Below, in pieces: positions 35,457-45,000 of a DNA stretch of 64,000 nt (positions are counted from its first letter, which is position 1; each line of letters starts with the position of its first letter). The notes below the pieces were generated by a model that had not been told where the DNA came from, made no database searches, and was given only the letters and a program-made list of their open reading frames with translations. The stretch covers positions 1-64,000 of the forward strand of contig DAIDGW010000209.1 of NCBI GenBank assembly GCA_027452245.1, given 5' to 3'. The stretch is from Acidobacteriaceae bacterium. GTDB lineage: Bacteria > Acidobacteriota > Terriglobia > Terriglobales > Acidobacteriaceae. The position numbers and the translations under genes were made by a program.

Positions 35457-36182
35457 TCAACTTTCCTTTTCCATGGCGATGGCGCGAGGAAAGAGAATAT
35501 TGTTCTCGAGATGGATGTGCTGGTGCATGTCGGCCTCGAATGCCGCTAACGCTCTATAGAGGGTCTGATAACTCGCGCACGCTTCCATCGGCGCTTCGAA
35601 ATCATTGCTTGCTTTGCGCATCTCCCGCAGGGCGTGGCCGGCAGAGTCGTGCTCATGCTCCATCATTGCGACCGGATTCTGCACCGTCCCAAATGGTGCC
35701 GGAACCACTGGCTCTTTCTGGATCACTGCCTCTTCCATTCGCTCGATATAGGGAAACAACACCATCTCTTCCTTCATCATGTGGGTGATAAGCTCATCCG
35801 CAAGTCCGGTAAATGTCGCTCGGATGTCGAGCAGTTCCGGATGGTTCTTCCCATGAACCGAGCACACCTTTTGCAGCAACCCCTTCAGACGGATCGTCTC
35901 TTCGCGCGTGTATTTGTGATGGGTGTTCTTGATATGTGCGATGATTCCACTGAGTGGCTCTTGCTTCCAATCGTGCTCTTTCCGGCTGGCGCGTGCTGTC
36001 TCTTCTGCCATCTCAAGACTGTCCAGAACTTGATCGGTCGACACACCGGCTGTTTTGCAAGCCTGTTCCAGGGACTGGCCGCCCCCGCAACAATAGTCAA
36101 TTCCAACTTTTTCGAAAATGCGAGTTGCTGCTGAATTTTCTACCGCCAACTCACGCACGGTCTTTGCTGTCATCACTGCCAT
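35457..36182 (-). CDS. ric: Iron-sulfur repair di-iron protein RIC (ScdA/YtfE)
   Basis: A 241-residue protein. The ScdA N-terminal domain has the YCCGGG motif at residues 30-35. The C-terminal hemerythrin-like domain shows the His/Glu ligand pattern: HIKNTHHKYTREE, HGKNHPELLD, HMMKEEMVLFPYIE, MEHEHDSAGHAL and DMHQHIHLENNILFPRA. RIC repairs iron-sulfur centres damaged by nitric oxide or peroxide. GGAGG six bases upstream of the ATG is a strong ribosome site. It is the first gene of the ric-nnrS operon. Confidence 0.93.
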   Translation of the reverse strand: MAVMTAKTVRELAVENSAATRIFEKVGIDYCCGGGQSLEQACKTAGVSTDQVLDSLEMAEETARASRKEHDWKQEPLSGIIAHIKNTHHKYTREETIRLKGLLQKVCSVHGKNHPELLDIRATFTGLADELITHMMKEEMVLFPYIERMEEAVIQKEPVVPAPFGTVQNPVAMMEHEHDSAGHALREMRKASNDFEAPMEACASYQTLYRALAAFEADMHQHIHLENNILFPRAIAMEKES

Positions 36183-36252
36183 TGCTGTCCTCCACGTGTG
36201 TTTACTTGTAACGTCATACCTGGACGATAGCGAAAAGCAGAGAAGGTGCCGA

Positions 36253-36264
36253 TGACTTATGTCA
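36253..36264. promoter_or_regulatory. Crp/Fnr-type palindrome before the RIC gene
   Basis: TGAC-TTAT-GTCA, identical to the site at 34014-34025, lies 71 bases upstream of the RIC start and in the gap before the end of the Crp/Fnr gene. The two sites share the flanks AT and CG. This supports a common regulator. Confidence 0.72.
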
Positions 36265-36306
36265 CGGCACTCAACAAAACATCAAAAGCGTGTGGAATTT
36301 GTTGGA

Positions 36307-37011
36307 TTATTCGGCAGATTGTAGCTCGGCTTCCAGAGCTCGGAGATCGGTTACGACGACATTGCGACCCTCGACCTTCAGCATACCTTCAGCTTGAAAA
36401 CGTGAAAGGTTACGTGACACGAGTTCGCGAACCGTACCAATCTGCGATGCCAGTTCCTGGTTATTGGAGGGCAAGGTAATCACGACTCCGCTCGCAGAGC
36501 GGTTTCCGGAGGATTTAGCCAGCCTCACCAGAAATGCTGCCAACCTGTGGCGCACGGTGGTAAATGAAAGCTCCTCGATAATGCCTACGAGGCGGCGCAA
36601 ACGGGCCCCCACAACCCGCAATACCTTCAAAGCCACCTGGGGATGCGCCAAACACAGCGCCTGAAAATCATGCTTGCTGACGAACAGCAGCGTAGCGTCA
36701 TCGACGGCCGACACAGAGGCTGGATAATTCCCGCCGTCAAACACCGGCAGCTCAGCAACCGAACCGCCCGGTCCTTCTATGCTCAAGACGTGCTCTCGCC
36801 CGCCCGGGGAGCTCTTAAAGATCCGAACATGACCGGATTCGACGACATACAGGCCGGCACAGGGTTCACCCTCCCCAAACACTGTCTCGCCGGCATGAAA
36901 ACTACGCGGGACCGCGTGTTGTGCCAGAAAAGCGAGTTCTGTTTCCGTCAGTCCGGAGAAAATGGGCACTCGCGTGAGCGTCTGAGCATGATTGGGCCTT
37001 GGTTCCGGCAC
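36307..37011 (-). CDS. Crp/Fnr family transcriptional regulator
   Basis: A 234-residue regulator starting at a GTG. The cyclic-nucleotide-binding-like beta-roll spans about 15-125 (GETVFGEGEPCAGLYVVESG) and the winged helix 155-225. The recognition helix reads GTVRELVSRNLSRFQ, keeping the Glu-x2-Ser-Arg positions used by Fnr/Dnr proteins to read bases. There is no N-terminal cysteine cluster, so it does not bind 4Fe-4S like Fnr and is closer to Dnr/NnrR-type nitric-oxide sensors. It lies 124 bases upstream of the ric-nnrS operon on the same strand. It is the natural candidate to bind the TGACTTATGTCA boxes. Confidence 0.9.
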   Translation of the reverse strand: MPEPRPNHAQTLTRVPIFSGLTETELAFLAQHAVPRSFHAGETVFGEGEPCAGLYVVESGHVRIFKSSPGGREHVLSIEGPGGSVAELPVFDGGNYPASVSAVDDATLLFVSKHDFQALCLAHPQVALKVLRVVGARLRRLVGIIEELSFTTVRHRLAAFLVRLAKSSGNRSASGVVITLPSNNQELASQIGTVRELVSRNLSRFQAEGMLKVEGRNVVVTDLRALEAELQSAE

Positions 37012-37126
37012 GAGACTTATTGTAAACGGGCCGTACCAATTTCTCGACGTCTCGATGTGCCCAAGTAGGTCCTCAAGGGGACCCCAGTTCCTTGTTTCGA
37101 AATTGTTATTGAATGATGCGGCGTCG

Positions 37127-38311
37127 TTACGGTCGTGTCAGGAAGATCGGTAATCCCAGCTTATGATCGTATTTCGGACGACAGCGCTCGGTGTTGTACA
37201 TTGACGGAATATCAACCTTTCGCGGTCCCAGCTTGGGATCAGGGATCGGTACTATGGCATACCGGCCTTCATTGATGGCTGTCATTACCCCAGACTTCCC
37301 TTCCTCCAGGGCGTCCATCGCCATGCCCGCAAAGGTAAACGCCACCAGGCGATCGACGAAATCGGGGCTGCCGGAGCGCAAATCGTAAGTCAGATCGCTT
37401 ACAACGGTCTCTTCACCAGTCGCTCGCTTGATCTCATCACTCAGGTCTTCGGCGACGCTCATCTTCTTGCGGTGTCCAAAGGCATCCGGTTCGCCATATT
37501 CTTTCACCGCATATCCCTGCCACTCGGCGCCTTCAGAAAGGATCACAAGCGAGTAATTGCTCGGATTGTTGCGCTTATCATGAAGCAGCAAATCAATCAG
37601 ATGTTTGAGATCAACCTTGTACTCGGGAATACAGCAGCGGACCGCGGTCACGTACGCTGTATAGAGAGCGGTATATCCGGCATCACGCCCGAACATTCGG
37701 AAAATCCCAATCCGTTCATGTGACCCAATCGTCGTGCGCTGGCGATCAATGGCATTCATGGCTCGCGTAATCGCCGTTGAAAACCCGATGCAGTATTCCG
37801 TGTTACGCACGTCATTATCCATCGTCTTCGGCACCGCGATTACTTTCATACCCTTGCGGTCGAGTGCAGCGGCATAGCTCAGGGTATCGTCACCACCAAT
37901 GGCGATCAGGTAGTCGAGACCCAGCGTCTCAATATTCTTCAGCACTGCCGGCGTCACGTCGAATACTGTGCTGGTCACGCCCTTCTTGGTCGATTCTTTG
38001 GTCTCAAATTGTTTCCCTTCCAGCGCCGGTGGCAACTTCTTCATCTTTGCGGGATTCGTGCGTGAACTATGCAGGAACGTTCCACCTGTGCGGTCGATTG
38101 TGCGCGTATTCTCGCGATTCAGAGGCAGGACATACCTCGCCTTGCTGGCCGGATCCTTCAGATTAACGTGCGTCAACCCTTCCCATCCGCGGCGGATGCC
38201 GATCACGTCACAACCGATTTCAGCCCCGCGATATACAACCGATTTAATGACAGAGTTGAGGCCGGGGACGTCGCCTCCACCAGTGAGTATGCCTATGCGC
38301 TTCGTGGACAT
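37127..38311 (-). CDS. 6-phosphofructokinase, pyrophosphate-type signature
   Basis: The second ATG at 38311 is five bases after AGGAG and gives 394 residues. Family motifs are the nucleotide-binding start RIGILTGGGDVPGLN, the IGGDDT loop and PKTMDND, then MFGRDAGYTA. The Asp in GGDDT (where ATP enzymes have Gly) together with Lys in PKTMDND (where PfkA has Gly) is the combination used by PPi-dependent enzymes. I therefore expect PPi to be the phosphoryl donor. It is divergent from the OPT transporter. Confidence 0.9.
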   Translation of the reverse strand: MSTKRIGILTGGGDVPGLNSVIKSVVYRGAEIGCDVIGIRRGWEGLTHVNLKDPASKARYVLPLNRENTRTIDRTGGTFLHSSRTNPAKMKKLPPALEGKQFETKESTKKGVTSTVFDVTPAVLKNIETLGLDYLIAIGGDDTLSYAAALDRKGMKVIAVPKTMDNDVRNTEYCIGFSTAITRAMNAIDRQRTTIGSHERIGIFRMFGRDAGYTALYTAYVTAVRCCIPEYKVDLKHLIDLLLHDKRNNPSNYSLVILSEGAEWQGYAVKEYGEPDAFGHRKKMSVAEDLSDEIKRATGEETVVSDLTYDLRSGSPDFVDRLVAFTFAGMAMDALEEGKSGVMTAINEGRYAIVPIPDPKLGPRKVDIPSMYNTERCRPKYDHKLGLPIFLTRP

Positions 38312-38406
38312 CATCGCTCCTTTTATTTAGAACCTATATCTTAACGACTCCGAGCCTACGGTGGAAATTCTTATGGGAGCGACCTTCTGGCAACTCGGAG
38401 AAACAC

Positions 38407-38419
38407 ATTTCCCGGAAAT
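38407..38419. promoter_or_regulatory. Palindrome in the pfk-OPT divergent region
   Basis: ATTTCC-C-GGAAAT is a perfect 6-bp inverted repeat, about 95 bases from the phosphofructokinase start and 117 from the OPT start. It could be an operator. No regulator gene is adjacent. Confidence 0.35.
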
Positions 38420-38535
38420 TTCCATTCGCTGAGGATGACATAATAGCGATCGTCTGCTGGCACTGCTTGCGCACCGTGTGATTTGCATCACTGATCAGTT
38501 TGGGTTGCAGTGGTCCACTTGGCCGAGTGGACCTC

Positions 38536-40545
38536 ATGCCTACCGAACTGATCGACACCAAAACTCTCCCCGAAAATGCCTATAAACCTCTGCATAAAGG
38601 CGAACTCTATCTCCCAATCGTTCCGGCTTCTGCTCAAGTTCCCGAACTCAGTCCGCGTTCGATCTTCTGGGGCGTCCTATTTTGCGTGATCTTCACGATA
38701 GCGTCGGCGTATTCCACTCTAAAGGTCGGCCAGGGAATGGAGGCTGCAATTCCCATTTCTATTCTCGCCATAGGACTGGCACGCCTGTACCAGCGGCGCT
38801 CTTCCCTGCTTGAGAACATGATCATCACCGGCATGGGTGGCGCCTCCGCCGCTGTAGTCTCAGGTGCCGTGTTCACCGTGCCGGCGTTATACGCTCTCCA
38901 CCTTGACCCACATCCAGTGCAGACTATCTTCATCTGCCTGGCTGGCGGATGCCTTGGCATCCTGTTCCTTATCCCTTTACGGCGCTACTTCGTGCGAGAG
39001 ATGCACGGCAAATTCCCCTTCCCGGAAGCCACGGCCATTACCGAAGTCCTCGTGACAGGTGAAAAAGGCGGTTCACAAGCCAAGCTTCTCCTCCAGGCGA
39101 CGGTTATCGCCGCAATCTACGACTTCTTTGTCACAACTTTCCATGTCTGGCAGGAATACCTGAACTTTCAGTTTCTGCCTGCCGTACGGTCTCTGGCTGA
39201 GCGTGGCCGAATGGTCTTCAACTTCGATGCTGTCGGCTTCATTCTTGGTCTCGGATACGTCATGGGATTGCGGGTCGCCCTCATATTTTGCGCCGGTGGC
39301 GTGCTAGTAAACTTTGTGCTCGTGCCGATGATCTGGTTCATCGGAAGCCACATGGGGGGCGTAACCGTATACCCAGCGACGTTTCCCATCTCGCAGATGA
39401 CGGCGGCAGATATTTATCGCAACTACGTGCGTTTCATCGGTGTCGGTGCCATCGCGAGCGCGGGACTGGTCGGAATACTGAAATCGCTGCGGGTGGTGGC
39501 AGGATCGTTTGGCATCGCCTTTCACGCGTTCCGGCGTGGCGAAGCACCGAAACTGGAACGCACAGACCGCGACATTCCGATCATCACCATCTTGCTCGGG
39601 GTGGTGCTGGGCGCAATTGGAGTGGCCGCCTTCTTCGGACAGCTCCATGTCTCATGGACGATCGTAGGATTGGGTCTCGCATTAACTTTGTTGTTCGCCT
39701 TCTTTTTCACGACCGTAGCTGCCAATGCCATTGCCACCACGGCCAATAACCCGGCCAGCGGGATGACGTTGCTCACGGTGATTGTCTCTGCAGTCGTTCT
39801 GCTGAAATTCGGGCTCTCCGGCTCTACGGGAATGTTCTTTGTAATGGCATTGGCCGGAATGGTTTGCGTTGCTCTGTGCGCCTCGGGACAATTCGTCACC
39901 GATCTGAAAGCGGGCTATTGGATCGGTTCCACGCCGGCAGCACAGCAAAAGGTCAAGTTCATTGCGATCGTCGCATCGGCCATTACCGCAGGATTCACTA
40001 TTATTTTATTGGCCAAGGCGTTTCAGTTCGGAGAGGCAGTGCCCGGCGACCCGCGTCAGGTTCTGGTTGCCCCTCAGGCATCTGCGTTGAAAGCCGTTGT
40101 CTCCGGATTCATGAGCGGGCAACCCGCACCTTACATCCTGTTTGGTATTGGCACCATGATCACCGTTGTACTCGAAATGCTTGGCCTCTCCTCGATGGTC
40201 TTCGCGCTCGGAATCTATCTGCCGCTGCAGTTGACTACGCCCATCCTGGCCGGCGGACTTCTCTCACACTTTGTGAATAGGCGCTCTGAACGGACCGGCG
40301 GCGAGCACGGTAAGACGATCCGCGAGCGGGGTATCATCATTGCTGGTGGGCTTATGGCCGGCGGCGCACTCGGTGGCGTTATCGGGGCGGCTCTACGGGT
40401 ACTACCGCGCTTTAAGGAAGAATGGATTCAGACGCCGTTCTATGAACACATCGCCATTTCGCAAATGCTATCTGCACTCGGCTTCCTGACACTCTGCATA
40501 TACACGTATCTGAACTCGATGAAAAGGCCGAAGGCCGAAAGCTGA
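38536..40545 (+). CDS. OPT family oligopeptide transporter
   Basis: From the ATG at 38536 the protein is 669 residues with about 14-16 membrane helices. OPT features include FTIASAYSTLKVGQGMEAAI near residues 50-70, REMHGKFPFPEATAITEVL near 155-175, the NPASGMTLL segment near 415 and GDLKA-like TDLKAGYWIGSTP near 455. OPT proteins import peptides or metal chelates by proton symport. An in-frame TTG at 38500 is less likely as start. The ribosome site is weak. A small 6-bp hairpin (GGACGC and GCGTCC) lies at 40551-40570 after the stop. Confidence 0.88.
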   Translation: MPTELIDTKTLPENAYKPLHKGELYLPIVPASAQVPELSPRSIFWGVLFCVIFTIASAYSTLKVGQGMEAAIPISILAIGLARLYQRRSSLLENMIITGMGGASAAVVSGAVFTVPALYALHLDPHPVQTIFICLAGGCLGILFLIPLRRYFVREMHGKFPFPEATAITEVLVTGEKGGSQAKLLLQATVIAAIYDFFVTTFHVWQEYLNFQFLPAVRSLAERGRMVFNFDAVGFILGLGYVMGLRVALIFCAGGVLVNFVLVPMIWFIGSHMGGVTVYPATFPISQMTAADIYRNYVRFIGVGAIASAGLVGILKSLRVVAGSFGIAFHAFRRGEAPKLERTDRDIPIITILLGVVLGAIGVAAFFGQLHVSWTIVGLGLALTLLFAFFFTTVAANAIATTANNPASGMTLLTVIVSAVVLLKFGLSGSTGMFFVMALAGMVCVALCASGQFVTDLKAGYWIGSTPAAQQKVKFIAIVASAITAGFTIILLAKAFQFGEAVPGDPRQVLVAPQASALKAVVSGFMSGQPAPYILFGIGTMITVVLEMLGLSSMVFALGIYLPLQLTTPILAGGLLSHFVNRRSERTGGEHGKTIRERGIIIAGGLMAGGALGGVIGAALRVLPRFKEEWIQTPFYEHIAISQMLSALGFLTLCIYTYLNSMKRPKAES

Positions 40546-40621
40546 TCGTAGGACGCTCCACAATGCGTCCACCCTTTCGCCTACATGTGATGCCAGAAAC
40601 GAATTCAACGGAGACTTTCAA

Positions 40622-41989
40622 ATGAATCAATCTGATCTTTCCATCGCAAACGCCATTCTTGGTATCGACACCTTATGGGGAGGAGATGTTCTGTGTCCGT
40701 CAGGCACGGGCCGATTCATCGCCGATTCCTGGTTTTCCGACGAACCATTGCCCGTCACCTACACGCATCCCACCGCAGCACGCCTGCGCGCGGCTGGGGG
40801 CGTGACTGGCAAGGATAAGACTGCGGTCTCGGACTATTTTCGCGAAATGGGCACGGAGATCATCCGCTCAATGGACGCCGTCAACATGGAGGCTCGTCGC
40901 GTGGGTGGCCTGCGCGGTGCTTTTCTTGAGAATTTGAACATCTGCCTGACCACGATGTGGGAGCTTGCCACGGAAACCACCGGCAAGGGTAACCGCGTGC
41001 CGTATGAGAGAAGCGTGAAGGCGTCGACGGGACACCCTCCGGAGCCCTCGCAACCGGAGCGAAAGCGTGAACGAGTTAAGGAGTTACTCAGTCGCGCCGG
41101 ATGTCACGTCTCAGGCACGACAGGTCTTCTGGATGCCATAGACCAATGGCGGCACGATCGATTCATTCCCATGGCCTCTGTCCGGACGCTGGGGGCGGCC
41201 GTTATCGCTCGGATGAATGAACTCTGCGAAAAGAACCTCGTGCCGCATCTTCCTGGCGAACTCGTACGAGTACCTCGCGCCAATATCGAATTCCTCCCCA
41301 TCAAAGAGGCCTGGTTCTCCGGCTCAATGAACTATGTTGGCCGGGCAAGAAATTCCGATGGCACACCGAAATATGAGGCCACGTACGAAATCAACGCATC
41401 GTTGCACATATCGGTCCCGGAGTTCGAGCATCTCGTGAGCCACGAGGTCGTACCCGGCCATGTAACTACGTTCGCCTATCTCCAGAACCTGTACGTGCGC
41501 GGCGTTGTCGGATTTGAAGCCACTATTCTGACCATGAACACCCGTGCCGCCACTCTTTTTGAAGGAATTGCCAACAATGCAATCCTGATCGCTCATGGCG
41601 TCACTGAAGTCGACCAACTTCCGGATGAGGACCTGCAGATTGGAGTCCTCCTGGCCCTGTTGCAAGATGATGCGAAAAATCAGTCTTCCTATCTCATTTG
41701 GCACGAAAATATGCCAAAAGAAAAGGTGGCGTCCATCTTGCGGCAGGATTACCTGGTCACCGAAGAGCGCGCCGACAAACTCTCAGGTGCATGGGGACAG
41801 CACCCCCTTCTGGGCCGGATGTATCTACCTGCTTATCGCTCTGGAACGGAAAAAGTTGCCGCTCTTCGCCGCCAGTATCTGCCTGACCAGGCTCTGCCGC
41901 TACTCTATGGCGCTGGTGGCTTAGTAGATTGCGACACGATCGAAGTTGCGTGCAGACAGGCGGTTCACGCCGGTCAAACGGTGGCTTAG
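40622..41989 (+). CDS. Cytoplasmic DUF885-like HExxPGH metallopeptidase
   Basis: A 455-residue protein without a signal peptide. The motif HEVVPGH at residues 274-280 gives the same gluzincin pattern as the DUF885 protein at 1871-3679, and a Glu in TLFEGIANNAIL about 40 residues later may be the third ligand. The rest is not obviously similar to the exported paralog and is 150 residues shorter. The function is unknown. GGAGACTTTCAA precedes the ATG. The gene follows the OPT transporter by 76 bases, so uptake and breakdown of peptides by these two is plausible but unproven. Confidence 0.72.
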   Translation: MNQSDLSIANAILGIDTLWGGDVLCPSGTGRFIADSWFSDEPLPVTYTHPTAARLRAAGGVTGKDKTAVSDYFREMGTEIIRSMDAVNMEARRVGGLRGAFLENLNICLTTMWELATETTGKGNRVPYERSVKASTGHPPEPSQPERKRERVKELLSRAGCHVSGTTGLLDAIDQWRHDRFIPMASVRTLGAAVIARMNELCEKNLVPHLPGELVRVPRANIEFLPIKEAWFSGSMNYVGRARNSDGTPKYEATYEINASLHISVPEFEHLVSHEVVPGHVTTFAYLQNLYVRGVVGFEATILTMNTRAATLFEGIANNAILIAHGVTEVDQLPDEDLQIGVLLALLQDDAKNQSSYLIWHENMPKEKVASILRQDYLVTEERADKLSGAWGQHPLLGRMYLPAYRSGTEKVAALRRQYLPDQALPLLYGAGGLVDCDTIEVACRQAVHAGQTVA

Positions 41990-42051
41990 CCAAACATCAA
42001 CCGCGGACCCCAGCCCGGCGCGCCACTACTTGCATGACCAGCATGGCACCG

Positions 42052-45000
42052 CTATTCCTGTCGCTCGGTCGCAGGGCTAAGCCCGACGGCGGGAATAGCC
42101 TTTTCTCGCACCAACTGGTTGTATGCCGCGAGATCTGTTTTCACAATCTCATTCCACTTCGTCAGTTGCTCGTCCGACTGTTGGCCGAGCTCGTCGAACA
42201 TCTCGTAATCCTGCTTTGTCGGTGCAGCATCGGCGCTGGAGACGATTCCACCTAGCGCGACCAGCAGATTATTCAGCCGGATAGGATAATTCAAAACATC
42301 CTGTCCGCTCTTTGCTTTGGTCTGAATCAACGCTTCCTCGACTACTGTCATCTGTTTATCGAGAGCGGAGCCTGCATCAGCCACTGCCTTGGCATTCGGA
42401 TTCTTTTCCTCCTTCAGCCGCTTGTTGAGCGATGTCATCTGCGCTCGAACGTCACGAATCTGACGAACAGCGTCGTGCACCTGCGTGACTTTGTCGAGGA
42501 TCTTCTGCATCAGATCAAACTGCTCTTTCAGTTCCGCTTCCGTCACCTTCAGACGCGGGTCCGGCACAATTCTGAATGCTTGGGTCTGCGCCTGACCGTC
42601 AACCGTTAGGCGTACTTGGTAATCGCCTGGCACGGCTAACGGACCGTCGGTCGATCCCCCCCAGAGCGGAGAGTTGGGAATGCGCGGTGCGCCCTCGTAG
42701 TGCAGGTCCCATACGAAACGGTTGATACCTGCTTCGGTTGGGATTTCAGCCGACTGTCGGCGCATGAAAAAGCCTTCTTCTCCTTCCGGAGTAGCTGCAT
42801 GTTTGGGTGGATAAGTGCGAATCACCTTGCCGCTTGCATCGAGAATCTCAACCTTGACTGGCGGCTCAGATTTCTTTTCAGCGGCATCGGTAGACTTCGC
42901 GTTCGTGTCGGACCCGGTGGAATTCCCTGCTGATGAAGCTGCGCCGGCAGCACCATCTTTTTTGTCCACGCTTTCCGCCTTCTTCTTGATTTCTGTCTTG
43001 AGGTAGTAATAAATCACTGCGCCCGCTGGCGGATTCTGGCCAGCATGGCTCCCGCCAAAAAAAGAACCAGGGAACGTTGTATGGTTCGCGTCGGCCGGAG
43101 TGAATAGATGTACCTTGTCCGATTTGATCGAGTCATTCCATTGGCGCAGGGGCGACAGGTCGTCGAGGATCCAGAACGAGCGCCCGTGCGTAGCCACTGC
43201 CAGGTCATTTCCTTTGACGAGGAGGTCATTTACTGGAGACATCGGCAGATTCAGTTGCAGAGGCTGCCAGTTAGCGCCATCGTTGAAGCTAACGTATACA
43301 CCGTGCTCGGTTCCCGCATATAGCAGCCCTTGGCGTTTGGGATCAACGCGAACTGCGTGAACATAATCATCCTTTGGAATGCCGTTAATCAATGAGGTCC
43401 ATGTCTTTCCGAAATCAGTCGTTTTAAAAACATAAGGAGCAAAATCGTCCATCTTGTGGCGCTCGACGGCAACATACGCCGTACCCGCGCTCATAGGCGA
43501 GGCCTCGATCATGCTGACCGTACCCCACTCGGGCATCGCCTTTGGGGTGACATCTTCCCAGTTTCCGCCAGCGTTACGCGTGAGATGGATCAATCCATCA
43601 TCGCTGCCGGCCCATATCAGTCCTTTCTGCACGGACGATTCGACAACAGAAAAGATCGTGTCGTAGACTTCGACTCCCGTATTGTCCTTCGTGATAGGAC
43701 CACCCGAGGACTGCTGCTTCGATTTGTCGTTCCTCGTCAGATCAGGTGAGATGATGCTCCAACTCTTACCTTCATCTGTGGTTTTGAACAGCACTTCCCC
43801 CGCGTAATAAAGCGTATGGGGATCATGCGGCGAAACGACGATAGGCTCGGTCCACTGGAACCGGTGTTTCAAATCAGCCATTCCCCAACCAATCGGATTA
43901 CGCGGCCATGGGTCAATAAGCTGAGTTTCTTCGGTGCGATGGTCGTAGCGGGTGATGTCACCCCCGTAAGATCCCGCATACACAATATCTGGATTTAGAG
44001 GATCGGGGGCAATGTACCCGCTTTCGCCGCCACCAACCGCATAAAAATCTGAAGCACCGATTCCGCCATTTGCGCTTGCGCTCGCGATCGCGACCGTCGA
44101 ATTATCCTGCTGGGCCCCGTACAGCCAATACGGGAACCGATTGTCGGCTGCGACGTGGTAGAACTGCGCCGTCGGCTGATTGTTTAAGGTTGTCCAACTC
44201 ATGCCGCCATCCGTGGAGATAGTTGCGCCACCATCGTTCCCGTTGATCATCCGCTTGGGATTTTGGGGGTCGATCCAGAATCCATGATTATCGCCATGCG
44301 GAGTATGCAGAGGCGTGAACGTTTTTCCACCGTCGATGGAACGGTAGGTTCCGGTGTTCAGGATGTAAACCACGTCAGGATTCCTCGGGTCGGCGAATAC
44401 ATGCGTGTAGTACCACGCGCGTTGACGATACCGCCGATCATCGTTCATCAGTTGCCATTTCTCGCCACCGTCATCGGATCGGAACAGCCCTCCTTTTTCA
44501 GCCTCGATGAGCGCGTAAACTCGATTGGGATTGGAGGTCGTCGCAACTCCAATGCGTCCTAGCGTGCCCTCAGGTAATCCATGGCCGCTTAGCTTGGTCC
44601 ACGTATCTCCGCCGTCGGTGGACCGATAAAGGCCGCTGCCGGGTCCTCCGGACTCCATCGTCCAAGGTTTCCGCACAGCTTGCCACATTCCCGCAAACAG
44701 GATCCTAGGGTTCGAAACATCAAACTGGATGTCGATGCCCCCGGTTTTGTCATCCACATACAAAATCCGTTGCCAGGTCTTGCCCCCGTCGCGCGAACGA
44801 AATATGCCGCGCGTGGTATTGGGTCCGAATGGGTGTCCGAGCGCTGCCACGTAAACAATCTTCGAATCCTGGGGATCAATAATCATTCGCCCAATGGAGT
44901 ATGTGTCACGAAGTCCGATGAATTTCCATGTTTTCCCGGCGTCCGTAGACTTATACACGCCGTTTCCCATCACAATATTGCCGCGAATGCAGGCCTCGCC

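Noticed and set aside
40551-40570. Terminator after the OPT gene
   Set aside because: Only a 6-bp stem and no T-run; too weak to list as a terminator.
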